Assembly: GCA_947495775.1 (NCBI GenBank)
Contig: CANMAQ010000015.1
Span: forward strand, 62,001-126,000
From: Jejuia algarum
GTDB taxonomy: Bacteria; Bacteroidota; Bacteroidia; Flavobacteriales; Flavobacteriaceae
Length of the DNA: 64,000 nt
Direction of reading: 5' to 3'
In this document: piece after piece, positions 8,487 to 17,824 of the stretch
Position numbering within the stretch: position 1 is the first letter of the stretch
How the letters are laid out: each line of letters begins with the position of its first letter
Position numbers and translations under genes: made by a program
Notes under the pieces: model-generated
Databases searched by the model: none
The model's input: the letters and a program-made list of their open reading frames with translations, nothing else
Told to the model about the DNA's origin: nothing

Positions 8487-9455
8487 TTGGGAACATCTGC
8501 CATTACTTGGGGAATTATAGGTTGCGGAGACGTGGCAGAGCTTAAAAGTGGCCCTGCTTTTCAAAAATGTAAGCATTCAAAATTAGTAGCCGTAATGCGA
8601 AGAGATGCCCGTTTAGCAGAAGACTTTGCAAAACGGCACAACGTGCCTTTGTGGTATAGTGATGCGCGTTTACTTTTAGAAAACGACACTATAAACGCTG
8701 TTTATATTGCGACACCTCCAGCTACGCATTTAGAATATGCCTTACAAGCTTTAAAAGCAGGTAAGGATGTTTATATTGAAAAACCTATGGTGCTTTCTAA
8801 TACAGAGGCTGCAGCATTAGAAGCCGCTGTTACTAACAGTTCTCAAAAATTAGTTGTGGCACATTATAGGCGTTTTCTGCCTATTTATCTTAAGGTGAAA
8901 ACCCTTTTAGATACAGGTGCCATAGGAGCTGTAAAATATGCAGATATTACCTTTTTACAACCTTTCGATTTTAATTCTAAAGCCACGTGGCGGTTAGATA
9001 AAGCCGTTTCAGGAGGCGGGTATTTTCATGATATTGCTCCGCATCAAATCGATTTAATGCATCATTTTTTTGGAGCATACCACACCGCCAAGGGAATAGC
9101 GGTAAATCAATCAGGGATTAATAGCGTAGACGATACTGTTAATGGCATCATTAATTTTAAAAATGGCGTACAATTTAGAGGTATTTGGTCTTTTGCAATT
9201 CCCAAATACCTCCAAGAAGATAAATGCGTTATTTATGGCGAAAAAGGGACACTCGCATTTTCCTTTTATGAAGAAGAACTGACCTTAAGTATAGGAAACG
9301 ATACGTCGGTTTTTAATTTCGAAAACCCAGAAAACATACAACAACCTTTAATACAAGAAACCGTAAATTATTTCCTAGGAAAGCGCGACAACCCTTGCCC
9401 AGTAGAGGCAGGTGTTCGAGTTACAGCCCTTATGGAATCGTTTACTAACACATAA
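8487..9455 (+). CDS. Gfo/Idh/MocA-family oxidoreductase
   Basis: A 322-residue protein with an N-terminal NAD(P)-binding Rossmann fold (WGIIGCGDVAE at residues 8-18), the family signature EKPMVLS at about residues 94-100 carrying the catalytic Lys, and the GGGYFHDIAPHQIDLMHHFFG segment of the C-terminal substrate domain. Such enzymes oxidise or reduce sugars, inositols or sugar acids; the substrate here is not evident. There is no ATG before the Rossmann motif, because a stop lies at 8463-8465, so TTG at 8487 is the probable start. It sits 21 bases after uxuB and 9 before uxuA, so it surely belongs to the uronate operon. Confidence 0.85.
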   Translation: MGTSAITWGIIGCGDVAELKSGPAFQKCKHSKLVAVMRRDARLAEDFAKRHNVPLWYSDARLLLENDTINAVYIATPPATHLEYALQALKAGKDVYIEKPMVLSNTEAAALEAAVTNSSQKLVVAHYRRFLPIYLKVKTLLDTGAIGAVKYADITFLQPFDFNSKATWRLDKAVSGGGYFHDIAPHQIDLMHHFFGAYHTAKGIAVNQSGINSVDDTVNGIINFKNGVQFRGIWSFAIPKYLQEDKCVIYGEKGTLAFSFYEEELTLSIGNDTSVFNFENPENIQQPLIQETVNYFLGKRDNPCPVEAGVRVTALMESFTNT

Positions 9456-9464
9456 TTTATACAC

Positions 9465-10640
9465 ATGGAACAAACATGGAGATGGTACGGGCCTAACGAC
9501 CCAGTATCTTTATCAGATGTAAAACAAGCAGGAGCAACAGGCGTTGTCTCTGCACTACACCATATTCCAAACGGAGAAGTATGGACTGTAGAAGACATAC
9601 AAAAACGAAAACATACTATTGAAAGCGCTGGTTTAACATGGAGTGTTGTGGAAAGTATTCCAGTACACGAAAATATAAAAACCCGCTCTGGCGATTTTAA
9701 AACCTACATAGAAAGGTATAAAGAAAGTATTGCCAACTTAGCAAAATGTGGTATTACTATTGTATGTTATAATTTTATGCCTGTTTTAGATTGGACACGT
9801 ACAGATTTAGCATTTAAAGTAGAAGATGGATCGGAAGCCTTACGTTTCGATGTAACAGCATTTGCAGCGTTTGAGTTGTTTTTATTAAAACGACCAGGTG
9901 CAAAAGAGGCCTACTCTGATGCGCAGCAAAAAGCAGCTAAAGTGTATATTGATGGACTTTCTGAAGATGAAAAAAAGAAACTGGTAAATAATATTATCGC
10001 AGGCTTACCAGGCGCAGAAGAAGGCTATACTTTAGAGCAGTTTCAAACAATTTTAGATACTTATAAAGACATAGATGCACAAGCATTACGTGACAATTTA
10101 GTAGCGTTTCTAAAAGAAATTATACCTGTAGCCTCGCAAAACGAGGTGTTAATGTGTATCCACCCAGACGACCCACCATATCCAATTTTAGGATTGCCAA
10201 GAGTTGTCAGTACAGAAGCAGATTATGCATATTTGTTCGATAATGTGCCAGATCGTGCCAATGGAATTACATTTTGTACAGGATCGTTAGGTGTTAGAGA
10301 AGATAACGACTTAGTGGGGATTTTTGAACGTTTTGCAGATCGTGCGCATTTCTTACATTTGCGTAGTACGAAGCGTGATGAGGAAGGAAACTTTTACGAA
10401 GCCGATCATTTAGATGGAGATGTAGACATGTATGCTGTTGTAAAAGCAATTCTTATTGAAGAAAAAAGACGAAAAGCAGCAGGTATGGCAGATTATGCAA
10501 TACCAGTACGTCCAGATCACGGACACCAAATGCTAGACGATTTACATAAAAAAACCAACCCAGGCTATTCTGGAATAGGCCGTTTAAGAGGTTTAGCAGA
10601 ATTAAGAGGATTAGAATACGGTTTAAAACATACACTATAA
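9465..10640 (+). CDS. uxuA: Mannonate dehydratase
   Basis: A 391-residue protein beginning MEQTWRWYGPNDPVSLSDVK, with the classical UxuA motifs ATGVVSALHHIPNGEVW, CYNFMPVLDWTRTDL and MCIHPDDPPYPILGLPR. The Cys/His/Asp residues of these motifs bind Mn2+/Fe2+. It dehydrates D-mannonate to 2-keto-3-deoxygluconate (KDG) in the cytoplasm. The length matches the family. It follows the fructuronate reductase and precedes kduI, so both branches converging on KDG sit in one transcript. The KDG it makes would be used by kdgK-kdgA at 51-53 kb. Confidence 0.97.
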   Translation: MEQTWRWYGPNDPVSLSDVKQAGATGVVSALHHIPNGEVWTVEDIQKRKHTIESAGLTWSVVESIPVHENIKTRSGDFKTYIERYKESIANLAKCGITIVCYNFMPVLDWTRTDLAFKVEDGSEALRFDVTAFAAFELFLLKRPGAKEAYSDAQQKAAKVYIDGLSEDEKKKLVNNIIAGLPGAEEGYTLEQFQTILDTYKDIDAQALRDNLVAFLKEIIPVASQNEVLMCIHPDDPPYPILGLPRVVSTEADYAYLFDNVPDRANGITFCTGSLGVREDNDLVGIFERFADRAHFLHLRSTKRDEEGNFYEADHLDGDVDMYAVVKAILIEEKRRKAAGMADYAIPVRPDHGHQMLDDLHKKTNPGYSGIGRLRGLAELRGLEYGLKHTL

Positions 10641-10659
10641 AACTAACATAACTTTAGCC

Positions 10660-11502
10660 ATGAGTACACATTACGAAACAAGATACGCGTCAAGTCCACA
10701 GGCAGTTAAGGCTTACGATACACAACAATTACGAGATGAGTTTTTAATAGACAACTTAATGCAAGAAGACCAATTGGTTTTGGTATACACGCATTATGAC
10801 AGATATATGGCAGGTTCTGCCGTTCCTGTAGCAGGTCCAGTAGCCTTAGATACTATAGATCCTCTTAAGTCTAGTTATTTTTTAGAGCGTAGAGAACTAG
10901 GTATTATAAACGTAGGCGGCGACGGTACTGTAGAGGTAGATGGCGAAACGTATGCACTTACATTAAAAGATGCACTTTACATTGGTAGTGGTGCTAAAAA
11001 TGTTGTGTTTAAAAGTGATGATGCTAAAAACCCTGCAAAATTTTATTTAAATTCTGCACCAGCACATCAACATTTTCCAACTAAAAAGGTAAGTAAAGCA
11101 GAAGCTAATAAGATAGAGTTGGGGTCTTTAGAGACTGCAAATCACCGTACAGTAAACCAACAAATTATTGGAGGTATTGTAGAGACCTGCCAACTGCAAA
11201 TGGGAATGACAGAGCTTAAAACAGGAAGTGTATGGAATACCATGCCAGCGCACGTACATGACCGTAGAATGGAAATCTATTACTACTTAGATATTCCTCA
11301 AGACCAAGCCGTATGTCATTTTATGGGACAACCGCAAGAGACACGTCATATATGGATGCAAAACCATCAAGCGGTAATTTCACCACCATGGTCTATCCAC
11401 TCTGGTTCAGGAACATCAAACTATACTTTTATTTGGGGTATGGCAGGAGAAAACTTAGACTACGGCGATATGGATGTTGCTAAAATAACAGATTTACGAT
11501 AA
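10660..11502 (+). CDS. kduI: 5-dehydro-4-deoxy-D-glucuronate isomerase
   Basis: A 280-residue cupin-type protein of normal KduI length. The metal site is visible as PAHVHDRRMEIYYYLD (His-x-His and Glu), with a distal His in PPWSIHSG. It isomerises 4-deoxy-L-threo-5-hexosulose uronate, released from unsaturated uronates after polysaccharide-lyase action, to 3-deoxy-D-glycero-2,5-hexodiulosonate. Its presence implies that the organism handles unsaturated uronates from pectin, ulvan or a glycosaminoglycan. kduD follows after three bases, which indicates tight coupling. Confidence 0.97.
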   Translation: MSTHYETRYASSPQAVKAYDTQQLRDEFLIDNLMQEDQLVLVYTHYDRYMAGSAVPVAGPVALDTIDPLKSSYFLERRELGIINVGGDGTVEVDGETYALTLKDALYIGSGAKNVVFKSDDAKNPAKFYLNSAPAHQHFPTKKVSKAEANKIELGSLETANHRTVNQQIIGGIVETCQLQMGMTELKTGSVWNTMPAHVHDRRMEIYYYLDIPQDQAVCHFMGQPQETRHIWMQNHQAVISPPWSIHSGSGTSNYTFIWGMAGENLDYGDMDVAKITDLR

Positions 11503-11505
11503 GGT

Positions 11506-12300
11506 ATGAGTATAGCATTATTTGATGTAAAAGGCAAAGTAGCCTTAGTTACAGGCAGTACACATGGCTTAGGCATGTCTATGGCTAGAGGCTTAGGTTT
11601 AGCAGGCGCAACCATTATTGTAAATGGAAACTCGTCTCAAGAGAAAATAGACAAAGCTGTTGCTCAGTATAAAAGTGAAGGCATTACAGCTCATGGTTAC
11701 AAGTTTAATGTAACTAATGAAGCCGAAGTAAGCACTGCTATTTCTAAAATAGAAGCAGAAGTGGGGACTATTGATATTTTAATTAACAATGCGGGGATTA
11801 TAAAAAGAACACCGCTTGTTGAGATGGAAGTTGCCGATTTTAAAGAGGTTATAGACGTAGATTTAGTGAGTCCTTTTATCGTCTCTAAACATGTTGTAAA
11901 AGGCATGATAGAACGAAAAGCTGGTAAAATCATTAACATCTGTTCAATGATGAGTGAACTTGGTCGTAACAGCGTAGGTGCTTATGCCGCAGCCAAAGGT
12001 GGGTTAAAAATGTTAACTCAAAATATGGCTACAGAATGGGCAAAGCACAATATACAAGTAAATGGTATTGGTCCGGGGTATTTTGCAACATCGCAAACCG
12101 CTCCAATACGTGTAGATGGCCACCCGTTTAATGATTTTATTGTAAATAGAACACCAGCAGCTAAATGGGGAGACCCAGACGATTTAGCAGGTGCAGCAAT
12201 ATTCTTAGCGTCTAAAGCCAGCGACTTTGTAAACGGACATATCGTTTACGTAGACGGTGGGATATTAGCAACTATAGGAAAACCATCTAACGAAGACTAA
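11506..12300 (+). CDS. kduD: 2-dehydro-3-deoxy-D-gluconate 5-dehydrogenase (SDR)
   Basis: A 264-residue SDR with TGSTHGLG as the cofactor motif (residues about 16-23), NNAG at about 90, catalytic Ser in ICSMMSE, YAAAKGG (Tyr-x-x-x-Lys) and the terminal YVDGG. It fits KduD, which reduces 3-deoxy-D-glycero-2,5-hexodiulosonate to KDG after KduI. The start lies three bases after the kduI stop, and the next gene starts three bases after its own stop. Sequence alone could fit a gluconate 5-dehydrogenase too, but pairing with kduI makes KduD the best call. Confidence 0.9.
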   Translation: MSIALFDVKGKVALVTGSTHGLGMSMARGLGLAGATIIVNGNSSQEKIDKAVAQYKSEGITAHGYKFNVTNEAEVSTAISKIEAEVGTIDILINNAGIIKRTPLVEMEVADFKEVIDVDLVSPFIVSKHVVKGMIERKAGKIINICSMMSELGRNSVGAYAAAKGGLKMLTQNMATEWAKHNIQVNGIGPGYFATSQTAPIRVDGHPFNDFIVNRTPAAKWGDPDDLAGAAIFLASKASDFVNGHIVYVDGGILATIGKPSNED

Positions 12301-12303
12301 ACT

Positions 12304-13485
12304 ATGAAACATTCACTTTTTTATACCGCTTTGGTTGCTTTAACACTTTTTACAAGCTGTAAAGGCACACCACCCAAGGCTATTATTAGCATAAAAAATC
12401 CTTTAGATAGTGCACGCCAGCTTGAGACAGTAGAGGTAAAGATTTCAGACTTAAAGTTAAGTCCAGAAGACGTTATTGCCGATTTATCTGTTCAAGATGT
12501 AGCCACAAAAGCCATTTTAGTATCCCAATTGGTCGACGAAGATCAAGATGGTACTGCCGATGTATTGTTGTTTCAACCAGAACTTGAGCCTAATGCAACA
12601 AAAGCATATGCTTTGGTAAAAGTACCAGCTTCAGAACAACCAAAAGTTACCGAATATTGTTATTCTCGATTTGTACCAGAACGTACAGACGATTATGCTT
12701 GGGAAAACAATAAAGTAGGCTTTAGAACTTTTGGGCCTGTAGCACAACAAATGATAGAAGAAGGCGTTAAAGGAGGCACCCTGTCTAGTGGTATTGATGC
12801 GTGGTTAAAACGTGTGGAGTATCCCATAATAAACAAGTGGTATAAAAAAGCTGAAACAGAAAAAGGAGCGTATCATAAAGACACAGGTGAAGGTTTAGAC
12901 AACTTTCATGTGGGTGTAAGTAGAGGTGTTGGTGGTATTGCTGTAAAAGCAGATACAACGTATTATGTGTCTAAAAATTTTACAGCATGGAAAACCATAA
13001 CTACAGGGCCTTTAAGAACCAGTTTTGTTTTAGAGTATGCTAATTGGGATGCTAAAGGGAAAACAATTTCTGAAACCAAACACATTGCTTTAGATTACGG
13101 AAGTAACCTGTCGCGTTTTGAAATAGAAGTATCTGGAACAGATACCATTCATGCAGGCTTAACATTACATGAAAAAGATGGTACGCATACCATTAATAAA
13201 GCTTCTGGTTGGGTGTCGTATTGGGAGCCACATGACGATTCCGAATTAGGAACAGCCATTATAGTACCAAACGGTAATTTAATATCAGGTGTACTTTACG
13301 ATACGCCATTAAAAGATAAGAGTAACGTATTTGCTCAAATTAAAGTAGAAAATAATAAAGCTGTGTATTATGCAGGATTCGGATGGAAAAAAGCAAACGA
13401 ATTTACGACCAAAGCAGCATGGGAAGAGTACTTAGCATCTTTCGCAACAAAATTAAATAATCCTTTAGTTGTTACAATCAACTAA
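12304..13485 (+). CDS. DUF4861-like lipoprotein of the uronate operon
   Basis: A 393-residue lipoprotein: signal peptide MKHSLFYTALVALTLFTSC with Cys19 as the lipidation site. The remainder is a beta-rich domain (ISIKNPLDSARQLETVEV, VGFRTFGPVAQ, GPLRTSFVLEYANW, HIALDYGSNLSRFEIEV) that I recognise as DUF4861, a family of uncharacterised secreted proteins often found beside pectin- or uronate-degrading genes. The fold resembles carbohydrate mutarotase or lyase-like beta sandwiches. It is co-transcribed between kduD and uxaC with gaps of 3 and 8 bases, so a periplasmic step on an uronate oligosaccharide or monomer is a reasonable guess, not shown. Confidence 0.75.
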   Translation: MKHSLFYTALVALTLFTSCKGTPPKAIISIKNPLDSARQLETVEVKISDLKLSPEDVIADLSVQDVATKAILVSQLVDEDQDGTADVLLFQPELEPNATKAYALVKVPASEQPKVTEYCYSRFVPERTDDYAWENNKVGFRTFGPVAQQMIEEGVKGGTLSSGIDAWLKRVEYPIINKWYKKAETEKGAYHKDTGEGLDNFHVGVSRGVGGIAVKADTTYYVSKNFTAWKTITTGPLRTSFVLEYANWDAKGKTISETKHIALDYGSNLSRFEIEVSGTDTIHAGLTLHEKDGTHTINKASGWVSYWEPHDDSELGTAIIVPNGNLISGVLYDTPLKDKSNVFAQIKVENNKAVYYAGFGWKKANEFTTKAAWEEYLASFATKLNNPLVVTIN

Positions 13486-13493
13486 ACCATACT

Positions 13494-14903
13494 ATGAACG
13501 CAACACATTTTATTTCAGACAATTTTGTGTTACAGTCTGATATCGCAGAAACACTTTACCATACCTATGCTAAAGATCTGCCTATAATTGATTATCATAA
13601 TCACCTTTCTCCAGAACAAATAGCAGCCAACAAGCCTGTTAAAAACATAACAGATGCTTGGTTAAATGGAGACCATTATAAATGGCGAGCCATGCGTGCT
13701 AATGGTATAGACGAATCTTATATTACAGGTGCTAATACCTCTAAAAAAGACAAGTTTTTAAAGTGGGCAGAAACGGTGCCTTATACCTTAAGAAACCCAT
13801 TATTTCACTGGACCCATTTAGAGTTGAAACGTTATTTTGGAATTGATGAAATCTTACAACCATCTACAGCAGATGCGATTTACGATCAAATCAATACCAT
13901 CTTAGAAAATAAGACGCCAGCGCAACTGTTAGAACATTTAAAAGTTGAGGTGGTGTGCACAACAGACGACCCTATAGATAGTTTAGAACATCATAAAGCA
14001 ATAAAAGCTTTGGGAATTTACACGAAAGTGTTTCCAACGTTTCGTCCAGATGCCTTATTGCTTGTAGATAAAGACAGTTTTCCAGAATATATCGGGAAAT
14101 TAGCGGCTTGTTCTGGGGTAGCAATTGCTACTTTAGAAGATCTAGTTGAAGCCATTTCAGCTAGAATTGATTATTTTCATGAACAAGGCTGTCGATTGTC
14201 AGACTATGGATTAGAAGAAATTTATGCTTCAGAATTTACAGAAGCAGCTGTAGATGCTATTTTTAAAAAGCGACTTTCTGGCGCAGTACTTACTGCAGAA
14301 GAAGCTACAGAATTTGCATCTTGTATTTTAAATACACTTTGTAAATTGTATCACGCCAAGGGGTGGACACAGCAATTTCATATTGGAGCTATTCGCAATA
14401 ACAATAGCCGATTATTAGAACAAATTGGTCTAGATGCTGGTGTAGATTCTATTGGAGATTTCCCAGCAGCAAAAGCCATGTCTAAATTGTTTAACAGCTT
14501 AGACCGCTCTAGTCAATTAGCCAAAACAATCAGTTATAACTTAAACCCATCTCAAAACGAAGTGTTTGCAACGATGATGGGTAATTATAGTGAAGCTAAT
14601 GTACCTGGTAAAATGCAATGGGGCTCAGGTTGGTGGTTTTTAGACCAAAAAGATGGTATGGAAAAGCAACTTAATTGTTTGTCTAACATGGGGCTATTAA
14701 GCCGTTTTGTAGGCATGTTAACCGATAGTAGAAGCTTCTTGTCATTTCCTAGACATGAATATTTTAGACGCATTTTATGCAACCTTATAGGTGAAGATGT
14801 AAAGCAAGGTTTAATTCCTAATGATATTGAATTTTTAGGGAAAATGGTGCAAGACATTTGTTACTACAATGCCAAAAATTATTTTGGTTTTAATATGAAA
14901 TAA
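13494..14903 (+). CDS. uxaC: Glucuronate/galacturonate isomerase
   Basis: A 469-residue protein with the UxaC signatures: LPIIDYHNHLSPEQIAANK near the N-terminus (metal-binding His-x-His), NGDHYKWRAMRANG, VVCTTDDPIDSLEHH, QFHIGAIRNNNSR and FVGMLTDSRSFLSFPRHEYF. It is an amidohydrolase-fold enzyme that isomerises D-glucuronate to D-fructuronate and D-galacturonate to D-tagaturonate. No tagaturonate reductase or altronate dehydratase is seen in the window, so the glucuronate branch (to UxuB and UxuA) is the one supported here. The length is typical. TRAP transporter genes follow after 12 bases. Confidence 0.97.
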   Translation: MNATHFISDNFVLQSDIAETLYHTYAKDLPIIDYHNHLSPEQIAANKPVKNITDAWLNGDHYKWRAMRANGIDESYITGANTSKKDKFLKWAETVPYTLRNPLFHWTHLELKRYFGIDEILQPSTADAIYDQINTILENKTPAQLLEHLKVEVVCTTDDPIDSLEHHKAIKALGIYTKVFPTFRPDALLLVDKDSFPEYIGKLAACSGVAIATLEDLVEAISARIDYFHEQGCRLSDYGLEEIYASEFTEAAVDAIFKKRLSGAVLTAEEATEFASCILNTLCKLYHAKGWTQQFHIGAIRNNNSRLLEQIGLDAGVDSIGDFPAAKAMSKLFNSLDRSSQLAKTISYNLNPSQNEVFATMMGNYSEANVPGKMQWGSGWWFLDQKDGMEKQLNCLSNMGLLSRFVGMLTDSRSFLSFPRHEYFRRILCNLIGEDVKQGLIPNDIEFLGKMVQDICYYNAKNYFGFNMK

Positions 14904-14915
14904 ACACAGAATATT

Positions 14916-15887
14916 ATGAAACATATACTTATGGCGTGTATGCTTGTTTGTGTAATGCTGTCTTGTAAAAAAGAAAGCGATACAAAAACATTCTATTTGG
15001 CACATACGCTGCCTCAAGGCCATCCTGTACACAAGGGAATTTTAGAGTTTAAAAAAGCACTGTATAAAAAATCTGGAGGCAAAATAGATGTTAAAATCTT
15101 TCCAGATGGCCAATTAGGGTCAGAACGAGAAGCCTTAGAGCTGCTTCAAATAGGAAGTGTAGCCATTACAAAAGTAAGTGCAGCTACCTTGTCTAACTTT
15201 GTACCAGAATACCACATGTTTGGAATTCCGTATTTATTTAGAAACAAACAACATCAATTTGATGTTTTAGAAGGCGAAATAGGGAAGTCTATTTTAGAAA
15301 AAGGAAGTAAATTCTGGTTGAGAGGTCTGTGTTATTACGATGCAGGAAGTAGAAGCTTTTACACCTCTAATAAAGCCATTAGAACTCCAGAAGATTTAAA
15401 AGGCCTTAAGATACGTGTTATGAATAATCAAATGGCGATTAACATGGTAAATGCCCTTGGGGGGTCTGCCACACCAATGGCCTATGGAGAGTTATATACA
15501 GCCATACAACAAGGTGTTGTAGATGGTGCTGAAAATAACCCTCCATCGTTTGTATCGTCTAACCATTACGAGGTAAGTAAATATTATACCTTAGATCAGC
15601 ATTCTTCTGTTCCAGATGTTTTACTAATAGGAACAAAATACTGGAATAAATTAACGCCCCAAGAACAAACATGGGTGCAAGATGCTGCTAACGAATCGGC
15701 ACAAGCGCAAAAAGCATTTTGGAATGCCTCTGTAGAAGCATCTATGGCTAAAGCCAAGAGTGCAGGTGTAGAAGTTATTATTCCAGAAAAATCATTGTTT
15801 CAAGAACAATCTAAATCGGTTTTAGAAGCCTTTTTAAAAGAACGTCCTGAAATGAATGAGATAGTTACTAAAATTAAAAACAAATAA
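14916..15887 (+). CDS. dctP: TRAP transporter substrate-binding lipoprotein (DctP family)
   Basis: A 323-residue protein with a lipoprotein signal (MKHILMACMLVCVMLSC, Cys17 lipidated) and a DctP fold: YLAHTLPQGHPVHKGILEF, GQLGSEREALELLQIGSVAI, the signature GLKIRVMNNQMAINMVNALGGSATPM (residues about 160-185) holding the conserved Arg that binds the substrate carboxylate, and AIQQGVVDGAENNP. It delivers an organic acid, here most likely a uronate, to the DctQM membrane unit. Being a lipoprotein, it is tethered in the envelope. It is co-transcribed with dctQ and dctM three bases apart. Confidence 0.95.
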   Translation: MKHILMACMLVCVMLSCKKESDTKTFYLAHTLPQGHPVHKGILEFKKALYKKSGGKIDVKIFPDGQLGSEREALELLQIGSVAITKVSAATLSNFVPEYHMFGIPYLFRNKQHQFDVLEGEIGKSILEKGSKFWLRGLCYYDAGSRSFYTSNKAIRTPEDLKGLKIRVMNNQMAINMVNALGGSATPMAYGELYTAIQQGVVDGAENNPPSFVSSNHYEVSKYYTLDQHSSVPDVLLIGTKYWNKLTPQEQTWVQDAANESAQAQKAFWNASVEASMAKAKSAGVEVIIPEKSLFQEQSKSVLEAFLKERPEMNEIVTKIKNK

Positions 15888-15890
15888 GGT

Positions 15891-16382
15891 ATGAAAGCAA
15901 CAAACGTTCTTTTTGATAAAGCATGTAGAGTTATGGAAATTATTCTTATTGCAATTTTTGGTTTACTCGTCATTGATGTTTTAGGACAAGTATTTTCAAG
16001 GTATATTTTAGGCCAATCTTTTGCATTTACAGAAGAATTAGCACGTTTTTCTCTAATATGGCTCTCTGTACTGGGGGCAGCCTATTTAAATGCAAAACGT
16101 CAGCACCTGTCGATGGATTTCTTATATCAGAAATTTTCTGAGTCTGGACAAAAACGCGCTCTATATTTTATTGAACTCTGTGTGTTCTTATTTGCACTTG
16201 TTGTTATGGTTATAGGAGGTTTTAACTTGGTATATACCACATTACATTTAGGGCAGCTTTCAGGAACACTACGCATTCCTTTAGGCTATATCTATGCTAT
16301 TATGCCCATAAGCGGCCTGTTAATCATGTGGTTTTCATTATACCATGTATCTCTAATTAAAGCAAACAAACTAACAAACTAA
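15891..16382 (+). CDS. dctQ: TRAP transporter small permease (DctQ family)
   Basis: A 163-residue protein with four predicted transmembrane helices (about residues 15-35, 50-65, 90-110 and 130-150). It contains the family motif FTEELARFSLIWLSVLGAAY followed by H-x-x-x-D (HLSMDF). It forms the small membrane subunit that docks with the large DctM subunit in the sodium-driven TRAP importer. It starts three bases after dctP and is followed after three bases by dctM. Confidence 0.93.
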   Translation: MKATNVLFDKACRVMEIILIAIFGLLVIDVLGQVFSRYILGQSFAFTEELARFSLIWLSVLGAAYLNAKRQHLSMDFLYQKFSESGQKRALYFIELCVFLFALVVMVIGGFNLVYTTLHLGQLSGTLRIPLGYIYAIMPISGLLIMWFSLYHVSLIKANKLTN

Positions 16383-16385
16383 ACT

Positions 16386-17690
16386 ATGAGTATTGAAGTC
16401 ATAAGTATAATCGTTTTATTTGCCAGTTTCTTTACATTATTAATGTTGAAGGTACCGGTAGCTTACAGTATTGGAATTTCTACGACTATAAGTTTATTAT
16501 TAAACATAGATAAATTACCAGGTATTACCACTATTGCCCAACGTATGACCACGGGTATTGACAGTTTTGCCTTATTAGCCATTCCGTTTTTTGTACTGGC
16601 AGGTGAAATTATGAAACGGGGCGGCATTGCCAACCGTTTAATAAATTTTGCAAAATCCTTAGTCGCGAGTTTACCAGGAGGTTTAGCCTATGTAAATGTA
16701 TTGGCCTCTATGTTATTTGGTGCTATTTCTGGATCTGCAATTGCTGCGACCTCGGCCATAGGAAGTATCATGACCGATAGAATGGAAGAAGAAGGCTTGC
16801 CACGAGCATTTAGTGCCTCTATTAATATTACATCTTCTACAACAGGACTGCTAATTCCACCAAGTAATATCTTAATTGTTTATGCCTTAGCAAGTGGCGG
16901 TACAGCTTCTGTAGCAGCCTTATTTATAGCAGGGTATTTACCAGGAATTTTATTAGGTGTAGCCATTATTGCATACATTGCTTTTGTAGCTATAACACGA
17001 AAGTTTGCAAAAGGCGAACGTGCCCCATTGTCTTTAATTTGGACTTATTTCAGAAAGGCATTTTTTAGCTTATTATTATTGGTTATTGTTGTTGGAGGTA
17101 TCGTTGCCGGTGTTTTTACTGCAACCGAAGCTTCTGCCATTGCCGTATTATACGCTGGTGTTTTAGCCTTGATTTACGGTGATATTTCCACAAAAGATTT
17201 TCCAGAGATTTTATTAACTAGCGCGAAAACAACAGCCGTCGTTATGTTTTTAATATGTACGTCTATGGCCATGTCGTGGTTATTTTCTTTTGAAGGTATT
17301 CCAGCACTTATCAGTAACTTTTTATTAGAGCAGTTTAGTAATAAAATTGTAATATTTCTTGTAATAAATTTGGTGTTGCTTATTATAGGTACATTTATGG
17401 ACATGACGCCAGCAGTACTTATCTTTACACCTATATTTTTACCTGTAGTTACAGCACTAGGGATGCACCCTGTACATTTTGGTATCGTTTTGGTACTTAA
17501 TTTATGCATAGGTCTGTGTACGCCTCCTGTAGGCACCATACTCTTTGTGGGCAGTGGTATAGCAAATATTTCTGTATCTCAGGTTGTAAAGCCTTTATTG
17601 CCGTTTTTATTAATAATGGTAGTGGTGCTATTACTCATAACCTATATTCCAAGCATATCGATGTATTTACCAGAATTATTCGATCTGTAA
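16386..17690 (+). CDS. dctM: TRAP transporter large permease (DctM family)
   Basis: A 434-residue, highly hydrophobic protein with about 12 membrane segments. Signature stretches are DSFALLAIPFFVLAGEIMKRGG, ISGSAIAATSAIGSIM, STTGLLIPPSNILIVYALASGG and the C-terminal LCIGLCTPPVGTILFVG. It is the ion-coupled translocating subunit of the TRAP importer. As the last gene of the uronate operon it is followed by a strong intrinsic terminator at 17728-17763. A TRAP importer rather than a sugar MFS/ExuT transporter suits a marine, sodium-using bacterium. Confidence 0.96.
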   Translation: MSIEVISIIVLFASFFTLLMLKVPVAYSIGISTTISLLLNIDKLPGITTIAQRMTTGIDSFALLAIPFFVLAGEIMKRGGIANRLINFAKSLVASLPGGLAYVNVLASMLFGAISGSAIAATSAIGSIMTDRMEEEGLPRAFSASINITSSTTGLLIPPSNILIVYALASGGTASVAALFIAGYLPGILLGVAIIAYIAFVAITRKFAKGERAPLSLIWTYFRKAFFSLLLLVIVVGGIVAGVFTATEASAIAVLYAGVLALIYGDISTKDFPEILLTSAKTTAVVMFLICTSMAMSWLFSFEGIPALISNFLLEQFSNKIVIFLVINLVLLIIGTFMDMTPAVLIFTPIFLPVVTALGMHPVHFGIVLVLNLCIGLCTPPVGTILFVGSGIANISVSQVVKPLLPFLLIMVVVLLLITYIPSISMYLPELFDL

Positions 17691-17727
17691 ATCGTATAGT
17701 TACAATTTAACGTATTATCAGCGTTCA

Positions 17728-17763
17728 AAAAACACCAAAATCTGTAAGATTTTGGTGTTTTTG
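17728..17763 (+). terminator. Intrinsic terminator closing the uronate operon
   Basis: ACACCAAAATC (17732-17742) pairs with GATTTTGGTGT (17748-17758) around the loop TGTAA, flanked by AAAAAA before and TTTTTG after. The 11-bp perfect stem lies 41 bases after the dctM stop. It could work in both directions. Confidence 0.85.
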
Positions 17764-17824
17764 TTTAATGTAAAAAAAGGATAGTATCTTAGAAAGACCA
17801 ACTAAACCAAAAACAACTACTACA

